A DNA stretch of 64,000 nt, from contig JAGDWD010000007.1 of assembly GCA_023255955.1 (NCBI GenBank), positions 226,928-290,927 on the forward strand, written 5' to 3'. The notes under the pieces were generated by a model. The model did not search any database. It was given only the letters and a program-made list of their open reading frames with translations, and was not told the DNA's origin. Numbering within the stretch: the first letter of the stretch is position 1; each line of letters opens with the position of its first letter. The translations under genes were made by a program, and so were the position numbers. Shown piece by piece: positions 57,161 through 64,000 of this stretch. This stretch comes from Desulfurococcales archaeon (GTDB lineage Archaea; Thermoproteota; Thermoprotei_A; Sulfolobales; NBVN01).

Positions 57161-58485
57161 GCTATGAGGAGTTTACTAGAAAAATCATCTCGGAGTTGAA
57201 AGATAAGTTCGAGAACATAGCTGTTAGAGTAGTTGATAGAAACTCGATGATGTTGAAGATATGGAATAACCAGCCTGGAGTACTTCAAACATGGAGGGAT
57301 ATCCAGGTCTCACTACTCCTAAGTAAGCAGAAACGTGTTGCGGTTCTAGAGCTTCGGGCCAGCTCCCCAGATGAGTTACTTGCTGTTGCTAGGAGGGTTG
57401 GTGACCTAATGCCTAAAGTTGAGGAGTCTGAGCTTCCTATAGAGTTACCTGAGCCCGGGAAACCGGCCCCACTTGAGGGCGGATACGACAAGAAGGTATT
57501 GGAGTACTCTTCGGATCCGAAGCTCTTAGTGGAGGCTATGGTAAGCTCTGCCCTCAGTGCCGGTGCTGAGAGAACAGCCGGTACTTTAGAGTTGGAAGAA
57601 GTAAGTACTACCATCGCTACCAGCAAAGGTTTTGAAGGTACCTACAAGAAAACCGGGGTTGTGGCCCACCTAAGGTCTTTCAAGGATGATGTGAGTAGTC
57701 ACTGGGCGTGGGGATCTACCGCTGTGGACGTCAAGAAGTTGGAGGAGGTTGGTGCCAAGTCAGCGAGCTTCCTCTCCCTCGCAAAGTCGAAGACCTCCTT
57801 CGAGCCGGGCAAGTACGATGTGATACTCTCACCTTTAGTTGCTGGAAATCTGTTGAACTATGTTGCCTCAATGTCTTCGGGGATGTCGGTTCTACTCGGT
57901 ATGTCCTTCCTATCTAGGAGGAAGGTGGGGGAGGTCGTAGCCTCCGAGGTATTCACACTGGTTGATGCCCCTAGAGACACCTCACTACCAGGTCTAGCAC
58001 CATTCGACGATGAAGGTGTGGAGACGTACAACAAACCCATCATCAACCGAGGTAAGTTCGTCTCACTAATCCACAACACAGCTACCGGCAAGGTATTCAA
58101 CGCTAAGAGTACCGGTAATGCAGGCTGGATCAACCCCAGACCATGGAACCTCATTGTAGAACCGGGTATCAGCTCTTTCGACAAGATGGTCTCAGAGATG
58201 AGGAGAGGATACTTCATCCTAAATAACTGGTACACAAGACTTCAGAACTATGTAGAAGGCCAGTTCTCAACTGTAGCGAGGGACCTAGTCCTAGAGATTA
58301 GAGATGGGAGTATAGTAGGTTATGTTGATAGAGTTAGAATTGCTGAGAGATTCGAAAACCTACTCAAATCTGTAAAAGAGCTTAGCAAGGAGGTCTACGA
58401 CATAACCTGGTGGGAAGTTAGAATACCGACGAGAGCACCCTACATCCTAGCTGAGAACATTAATCTCACAAAACCCTCCATATAG
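57157..58485 (+). CDS. pmbA: TldE/PmbA family protein
   Basis: Partner of TldD, overlapping start; FEPGKYDVILSPLVAGNLLNYVASMSSG. Confidence 0.92.
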   Translation: MSYEEFTRKIISELKDKFENIAVRVVDRNSMMLKIWNNQPGVLQTWRDIQVSLLLSKQKRVAVLELRASSPDELLAVARRVGDLMPKVEESELPIELPEPGKPAPLEGGYDKKVLEYSSDPKLLVEAMVSSALSAGAERTAGTLELEEVSTTIATSKGFEGTYKKTGVVAHLRSFKDDVSSHWAWGSTAVDVKKLEEVGAKSASFLSLAKSKTSFEPGKYDVILSPLVAGNLLNYVASMSSGMSVLLGMSFLSRRKVGEVVASEVFTLVDAPRDTSLPGLAPFDDEGVETYNKPIINRGKFVSLIHNTATGKVFNAKSTGNAGWINPRPWNLIVEPGISSFDKMVSEMRRGYFILNNWYTRLQNYVEGQFSTVARDLVLEIRDGSIVGYVDRVRIAERFENLLKSVKELSKEVYDITWWEVRIPTRAPYILAENINLTKPSI

Positions 58486-58843
58486 TTCTAGCCCAAAGTA
58501 AATCACTTCGCCTCATAATTCCACTATTTTTAATTATCTCCCAGATTACTTTGAAGTTAGTCGTCGAAAATCAGGCCTTTATTTACATTTGCGGTGGGGA
58601 GCACACCGAGAGTGTGTCCACCGAATGAAGGTAGCTATTGGCTAGGATAGAGGAGAGGTGTTCAAGATTCGAAGGTTAAATAAGGTGTTCAGTACTGGTC
58701 TGATGAGAGTGTAGGGTAGGCTGATTAAAATATATCTTCGAGCCTGTATGGGATAGAGGTAGTAGGCCTGAGAGTGAGCATGATTAGATCCCCGTGGATT
58801 GGGATGCAGCTGCGAACGGCCCTTAAGGACTTGGGGGTCTGTT

Positions 58844-59488
58844 ATGGAGGTTAAGATAAGGTTGAGGTGTGGTAGTCAGGAGCTGTGTAGCGAGTTAGCT
58901 GAGTTCATAACTAAGCGTAGGGGGGTTCGCTCGTCGAGGATCATATATGAAGTGAGGGGTGATATTCTGGAGGTCTCGGTGTTCGGTTCTCCTTACGATG
59001 TCCTAAATACGAAGAGGGCTATTATGGCGTCGTACGGGGAGTGGCGTAGATTGAAGGAATTTGAGTTAGGTGGTTCGAGGCGCCTGGCTCTCACTACGTT
59101 GATGTCCCACGTAGGCGGTCCCATAATTCCGGACGTTCTACTACTTATTTTAAGGTATAGGGGTTATGATGCTGAGATAAGGAGCGGTGTTCTCGAAACA
59201 AATGCTCCAGCAGACGAGGTCTTCAACATCGCTCAGGACGTCTCTAGTAAGCTGAAGGAGGTATCGAAGATGTTCCCTAAAGCTACACGTAGTTTACGAG
59301 CTCTCCTAGTAGCTCTAGCAGTGCTTGGCTACGATATTGAGGGTTCTCTAGATACTTTGAAGCGTATGGGCCTCGTTGAGGAAAACCATAAGCTTAAGGT
59401 GACTGCTGAGTGGACCAGCTTATTAGTTAAGCTACGTATCCTAGATCTAGGTGGAGAAGGAGTTGAAACTGGAGATCAAGAAGGTTGA
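58844..59488 (+). CDS. Conserved crenarchaeal protein (DUF2067-like)
   Basis: Within ORF 58799-59488; likely start at GTG/ATG near 58841-58844 (MEVKIRLRCGS); upstream of rpoL. Confidence 0.5.
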   Translation: MEVKIRLRCGSQELCSELAEFITKRRGVRSSRIIYEVRGDILEVSVFGSPYDVLNTKRAIMASYGEWRRLKEFELGGSRRLALTTLMSHVGGPIIPDVLLLILRYRGYDAEIRSGVLETNAPADEVFNIAQDVSSKLKEVSKMFPKATRSLRALLVALAVLGYDIEGSLDTLKRMGLVEENHKLKVTAEWTSLLVKLRILDLGGEGVETGDQEG

Positions 59489-59744
59489 CGATAAGGAACT
59501 GATAATAAAGGTCTTCGGGGAAACCCACACACTAGGCAACCTACTAGCGAAGTCAGCCCTCAGACACCCAAACGTTAAGTTAGCAGCTTACAGCATAGAG
59601 CACCCACTAGAGGAAGCGTTCGTGTTGAGGATAGTTACTGACGGATCTAAACCGGCTAGTGAGGTACTGATGGAGGTGGTTGAGGGCCTCGTAAAGCTGA
59701 GTGATGAGATAGTGCGGGAGTTTAAGTCGGTACTAGAGAAGTAG
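59451..59744 (+). CDS. rpoL: RNA polymerase subunit L
   Basis: FGETHTLGNLLAKSALRHPNVKLAAYSIEHPLEEAFVLRI. Confidence 0.95.
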   Translation: MEKELKLEIKKVDDKELIIKVFGETHTLGNLLAKSALRHPNVKLAAYSIEHPLEEAFVLRIVTDGSKPASEVLMEVVEGLVKLSDEIVREFKSVLEK

Positions 59745-59764
59745 CTTAAACCTGACTTAGGATA

Positions 59765-60109
59765 ATGGATCACCCTGGGGAGGTGAAAAGGAAGCTGAGT
59801 CGAGGAAGGAGGCAGTTAGCTAGGATAGCGAAGAAGGAGTCTAGGGTAGCTCTAGCCAAGAAATCTCCGCAGCTGGGCCTGATCTTCGTCTTCGTTCTGA
59901 GGGGTGTTAGAGGGCTTGAAAAGGCTTTCGTAGTTGAGGGTGAGGAGGAGGTACTGAAGATACTTGAGAAGTTCTCAGCTACGTATCTTGAAGTAGAGCA
60001 GTTAGGAAACTCAATCAACTCCCTCCCTCAATCACTTAGAGGTACTGTCACTACATACGCTGACCTCCTAGAACGCTTATCTAGTGAGATATCCTCACTA
60101 GTAGGATAG
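59765..60109 (+). CDS. Conserved hypothetical protein between rpoL and tfs
   Basis: Basic N-term, alpha/beta domain; operon position. Confidence 0.55.
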   Translation: MDHPGEVKRKLSRGRRQLARIAKKESRVALAKKSPQLGLIFVFVLRGVRGLEKAFVVEGEEEVLKILEKFSATYLEVEQLGNSINSLPQSLRGTVTTYADLLERLSSEISSLVG

Positions 60110-60454
60110 GTGGGTAAGATGGAGTTTTGCCCTAAGTGCGGGTCCCTGATGCTCCCAAAGAAGGAGGGAAATAGGACTGTCCTCGTATGCCCTAAGTGCG
60201 GGCACGTAGCTCAAGCAAAGACTGAGTATAGACACGCTCAAGCAGTTACTCGTGAGAAGGAGAAGAGGAAGATAGTAATTATGGATGAGAGCTCCGAGAA
60301 GGTGGGCCTATTAGTAGCAAAGGGTGTTAAATGTCCTAAGTGCGGGAATGAGGAAGCCTACTATGAGATACTCCAGACACGGCGAGCTGACGAGCCTCCA
60401 ACAAGAATATACAAGTGCACTAGATGTGGATATGTCTGGAGGGAGTATGAATAA
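60110..60454 (+). CDS. tfs: Transcription factor S (TFIIS-like)
   Basis: FCPKCGSLMLPKKEGNRTVLVCPKCGH...CPKCGNEEAYYEILQTRRADEPPTRIYKCTRCGYVWREYE. Confidence 0.97.
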   Translation: MGKMEFCPKCGSLMLPKKEGNRTVLVCPKCGHVAQAKTEYRHAQAVTREKEKRKIVIMDESSEKVGLLVAKGVKCPKCGNEEAYYEILQTRRADEPPTRIYKCTRCGYVWREYE

Positions 60455-60628
60455 TCTTCTCCGACTCTGAGGAGTAAGGTATTTAGAAACGAAGTACAGG
60501 TCTCAATTCCAGCAACACACATAGGTGGAAACACAAACATATCCCTACATTTAACTTAACTACTGTGAGTGAAGTACCAGTAAAAATCCATTATAGCTCT
60601 AAGGCAGGATGATGTAGGTTACTAAGAT

Positions 60629-61852
60629 TCAGCTCCAGTTAAAGAATTTCTTTGCTGACTCGGTCAAAGCCTTGATAGCTGGGAGTTCCTCCCCGGCTAG
60701 CGCCATCAGCAATGCCCCACCTCCAGTTGATATGTGCATCTTCTCCTTACTGACATCACCCAATAGAGCGCCGAGGTGGCCGCCACCAATTATTAGGAAG
60801 GCATCACTCCTCAATGCTGATGAGATTAGAGCTTCAGATCCTGATCTAAACCTGGGGTCTTCGAGGTATCCGGCGGGACCTCTCATTACTATGAGCTTGG
60901 AATCCTTCATGAGCTCGGAGTACATATGTATGGTGTACGTACCTATGTCCATGGGTCTACCGGTTATGTTGCTGGCAGGACACTCATCTACGGTGTCGTC
61001 GTTTTTCAGGACTACGTAGTCTAGCGGGACATCTATTGGGGCGCCACTCAGTAGGATTCTGCGGGCCCTCGGTACGAGACTCAAAAGACCCCTCTCTTCT
61101 AGAACCCTCAGAACGTGCTCTGACACTATACCACCACGAGCTGCGTGAAAGACGAGGGCTACTAGTCCAGTAGTCAATATCCTATCAGCTAATCTATTCT
61201 TTATTAGGTTCTCAATGATCTTCAACGTATCTGAGACCTTAGCACCACCTAGAACGAAGACCCTGGGCCTGTAGTCAGCGTCCAGTATCTTCCTCAAAGC
61301 ATCGACCTCCTTCCTCATGAGGTGCCCGATGACGGATCTTAGAACAAGTGGAAACCCCACTATTGATGGCTGCGACCTGTGTGCTGTAGCGAAAGCATCG
61401 AAAACAAAGAGGTTGAAGTGTTGTGCTAGTCTCCTAACTAGGAAGCTCCTAGCGTGGACATCGGGAGGTGCCTCAATGAGTTCCTCAGAAACGAATCGGA
61501 CATTATCTAGGAGTAGTACCTCACCCTGCTTCAACTTCTTTATCTCATCTATAGCCGTAGGACCCATGACATCCTCAACAAACTTCACCTCCCGGCCTAG
61601 ATACCTTGAGAGAACCTCACTATGGGGTTTAAGCTGGGTAAAGCCGTCCTCGCCCGGTCTACCCTGGTGGGATATTAAGACAACAGCACATTCCCTCTCT
61701 AGTAGAGCTTCTATTGTTGGTACATGAGCCTTAATCCTAGAATCATCAAGTATGTTACCTTCAGCATCAAGCGGTACATTAAAATCTACCCTCACAAGAA
61801 CTTTCATCCCCCTAGGATCTACGTCTTCTATAGTTGGAAGCCTTGGAAGCAC
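60629..61852 (-). CDS. pgk: Phosphoglycerate kinase
   Basis: VLVRVDFNVPLDAEGNILDDSRIKAHVPTI; VFVLGGAKVSDTLKII; STGGGALLMALAG. Confidence 0.97.
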   Translation of the reverse strand: MLPRLPTIEDVDPRGMKVLVRVDFNVPLDAEGNILDDSRIKAHVPTIEALLERECAVVLISHQGRPGEDGFTQLKPHSEVLSRYLGREVKFVEDVMGPTAIDEIKKLKQGEVLLLDNVRFVSEELIEAPPDVHARSFLVRRLAQHFNLFVFDAFATAHRSQPSIVGFPLVLRSVIGHLMRKEVDALRKILDADYRPRVFVLGGAKVSDTLKIIENLIKNRLADRILTTGLVALVFHAARGGIVSEHVLRVLEERGLLSLVPRARRILLSGAPIDVPLDYVVLKNDDTVDECPASNITGRPMDIGTYTIHMYSELMKDSKLIVMRGPAGYLEDPRFRSGSEALISSALRSDAFLIIGGGHLGALLGDVSKEKMHISTGGGALLMALAGEELPAIKALTESAKKFFNWS

Positions 61853-62194
61853 GGTCTCACCTGAAGATCTCCAAAGGCTTTACTTGTCCCTCACTTAAAT
61901 ATCTTCAACAAGGAAACCAGCATATAGCGAAGAATCGTTCCATTGATAGTTACTAGAAATAACGTTCACAGTTTTCAGTTCCTATTTAAGTGGTGAGAGC
62001 GACTCAATAGCCATCTACAACTTCACAAGAGTACCTAACCTCTCTAGGTGAAGTAGAAGTCTCTAGACGCGATGAGTAAACACGAACCAGCAGAGATGAG
62101 CATCTAGGGGTGGGTGGGACTTATGTAAAACAATATATTTCTGGATATTTCTGGCGATAGGTTAAGGTTTTGCCTCACAGAAAATCTCTGAAAG

Positions 62195-62204
62195 CTTTAT
62201 ATAC
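62195..62204 (+). promoter_or_regulatory. TATA box for the oligopeptide-binding protein gene
   Basis: ctttatatac ~33-42 nt before ATG 62237. Confidence 0.65.
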
Positions 62205-62236
62205 CCTTACACCTTTGAGTATATTGGGAGTAAGTT

Positions 62237-64000
62237 ATGCGGTACCTGGCGGTGGGTCTAGTAACTGTACTGTTAGTAGTAATGATACTAGCTGGAGTAA
62301 CCCCACTAATAGAGGCTCAAACCACATCAGAACAGTATAGATATGGTCCCTACATCGATAAGATAACATACCCCGTAATAAAGGACTACAACGTGAGGCT
62401 ACTAGCTTTCGAAGCTGGTGAGCTATCCCTATTCGGCCCTCTACCAGCACACCTAGAGAGGGTCAGACAGAACAGACCGGATGCTCATATAGTGTTCACT
62501 GTGGGTATAAACTCTCTTGGATCCCTACACTTCAATATACAGAACTGGCCCGTAAAGTACTACGAGTTGAGAGCCGCTCTAGCCCACCTATGGAATAGGG
62601 ATAAGATAATTGCTGAGTCCCCTCTGAGAGGTCTAGCAGTTAAGTGTACTACGCTAGTCCCACCAACACACGGTGCTTGGGTAAACTGGGATGCTGACTT
62701 TGAGAAGCTCTACCCGTACAACCCTGAGAAGGCTAAGGAGCTGTTATCTAAGGTATTCACTCCATGTACAGGCCCGGACGGTAAGCCCGCCTGGTGCGAT
62801 CCGAGAGAGGGAGGTAAGGTAGTCGAGATAGAGATATTATCACTACCTGAAGCAACCTCACCAACATACTGGTGGATAGCTCAGTACATCAAAGCAGAGG
62901 CAGAGGCTATAGGTCTTAGAGTAACGATTAAGCCTGTAAGTAGCAGAGAACTGGACGCAGCGACATCAGCAGGTACGGCCCAGGCGTGGATCATCGGCTG
63001 GTCATTCGGTAGGTTCCCGACGTTCATGTACTACTTCTTCCACTCAAGTGAGATAAGGCCTGGAGGGTGGAACGAGTGGAGGGTCAACGACTCAAGGCTT
63101 GACAAGATATTGGACACATTCTACTTCACTAAGAGTATGGAGGAAGCTAAGCAGAGCGGCTACCGAGCTCAGGAAATATTGGTCAAGGAGATAATACCCT
63201 GGATACCTACCTACACCAGCATAGGTATCACAGCACTTGATGGAGCTCTCGATAGGGACTCACTGATACTTGCCTACGCACCACCTCTGAAGGACCCAGT
63301 AGGCTTCTCAGGCTTCTGGTGGCAGAGCATCAGGTATAAGGACAAGAAGTTCGGTGGTGTCTTAAAGTACTATCACACAGTCGACCTAACTACGTACCAC
63401 CCAGCTACCTACCTGTGGGCTAGCGAGGCTGACGCTATATTCAGGGTATATCAGGCTATCATGTTCACGAGGCCGGAGGACATATACGCGGAACCTAGAA
63501 TACCACTATTCTTGAAGGAATTCCGCATAGATGAGGTAGAGTATCAGGGTAAGAAAGCCTACAGGTTCACGATAACCCTCTTCAGCGGTGCTAGATGGCA
63601 GGACGGTGTCGAGATAACGGCTGAGGACTACGCATACACTGTAATGAAGTTCGGTAAGGAGTTGAAGACCAGGAGATATTATGGGCCGGACGTAAAGAGA
63701 ATAATAGACATCAAGGTGCTGAATAAGACGACTCTAGAGATATACTTCTCAGACTATGGATGGGTAGATCCATACGGATACACAGAGTACGTCATACTTC
63801 CGAAGCATATATATGAGAGAATGGCCAACCCGCTAGACGACCCATCAACACTACCACACCCAACAATACCTGGACTAACAGCAATGATAGGGAACGGACC
63901 ATTCATGCTAGCTAAGACCAGGGAGATAGCCTACGCTGAGCTCGTTTGGAACCCGTGGTACTTCTGGAGGCATCCTGATAGGACTGTTCAGTTTGCGTCT
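62237..64000 (+). CDS. ABC-transporter family 5 (peptide/oligosaccharide) substrate-binding protein, truncated by window end
   Basis: Continuous open frame MRYLAVGLVTVLLVVMILAGVTPLIEAQTTSEQYRYGPYIDKITYPVIKDYNVRLLAFEAGELSLFGPLPAHLERV... to base 64000; absent from ORF track because no stop is reached. Confidence 0.9.
   Translation, partial: MRYLAVGLVTVLLVVMILAGVTPLIEAQTTSEQYRYGPYIDKITYPVIKDYNVRLLAFEAGELSLFGPLPAHLERVRQNRPDAHIVFTVGINSLGSLHFNIQNWPVKYYELRAALAHLWNRDKIIAESPLRGLAVKCTTLVPPTHGAWVNWDADFEKLYPYNPEKAKELLSKVFTPCTGPDGKPAWCDPREGGKVVEIEILSLPEATSPTYWWIAQYIKAEAEAIGLRVTIKPVSSRELDAATSAGTAQAWIIGWSFGRFPTFMYYFFHSSEIRPGGWNEWRVNDSRLDKILDTFYFTKSMEEAKQSGYRAQEILVKEIIPWIPTYTSIGITALDGALDRDSLILAYAPPLKDPVGFSGFWWQSIRYKDKKFGGVLKYYHTVDLTTYHPATYLWASEADAIFRVYQAIMFTRPEDIYAEPRIPLFLKEFRIDEVEYQGKKAYRFTITLFSGARWQDGVEITAEDYAYTVMKFGKELKTRRYYGPDVKRIIDIKVLNKTTLEIYFSDYGWVDPYGYTEYVILPKHIYERMANPLDDPSTLPHPTIPGLTAMIGNGPFMLAKTREIAYAELVWNPWYFWRHPDRTVQFAS

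Noticed and set aside
58701-58770. C/D-box sRNA candidate (TGATGA ... CTGA ... CTGA)
   Set aside because: No clear C'/D' pair and no terminal stem; only kept as part of a weak structured-RNA observation.
1-64000. CRISPR array, rRNA operon, or Cas genes
   Set aside because: No regularly spaced repeats or rRNA signatures seen by eye; short direct repeats present do not form an array.

Overview
The window looks like a Thermoproteota (crenarchaeal) chromosome segment. Evidence: a crenarchaeal-type archaellum operon, a tRNA-Pro with a position-37/38 intron, TATA-box leader-poor promoters, archaeal IPK/IDI-2, archaeal GAPDH, RpoL/TFS and ADP-forming acyl-CoA synthetase. No database was searched; every call is by eye.

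Most of it is housekeeping: aIF2/5B, PGK, GAPDH, GDH, TldD/TldE, XPF, DHH phosphoesterase, HypD, L12/P1, RpoL, TFS. About 13-24.7 kb holds an archaellum cluster: an ArnR-like membrane wHTH regulator divergent from archaellin, then accessory/X-like, G, F, H, I and J genes, ending in an Ig-like surface protein overlapping a second membrane-tethered wHTH protein.

Observations most worth a second look: (1) a ~190-nt copy of an IS605/TnpB 3'-end guide-RNA-like (omega/reRNA) region downstream of gdhA, with no tnpB but with its own plausible antisense promoter, plus a second copy at 29.86 kb attached to a decayed tnpB; (2) a ~145-nt near-perfect hairpin covering the 3' end of a PD-(D/E)XK nuclease gene; (3) the surface-protein/membrane-wHTH pair; (4) several genes whose 5' ends look +1 out of frame, mostly at G/C runs; (5) a pair of hairpins with interchangeable arms upstream of a PAPS-reductase-like/ferredoxin gene. 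No CRISPR array or rRNA was seen.
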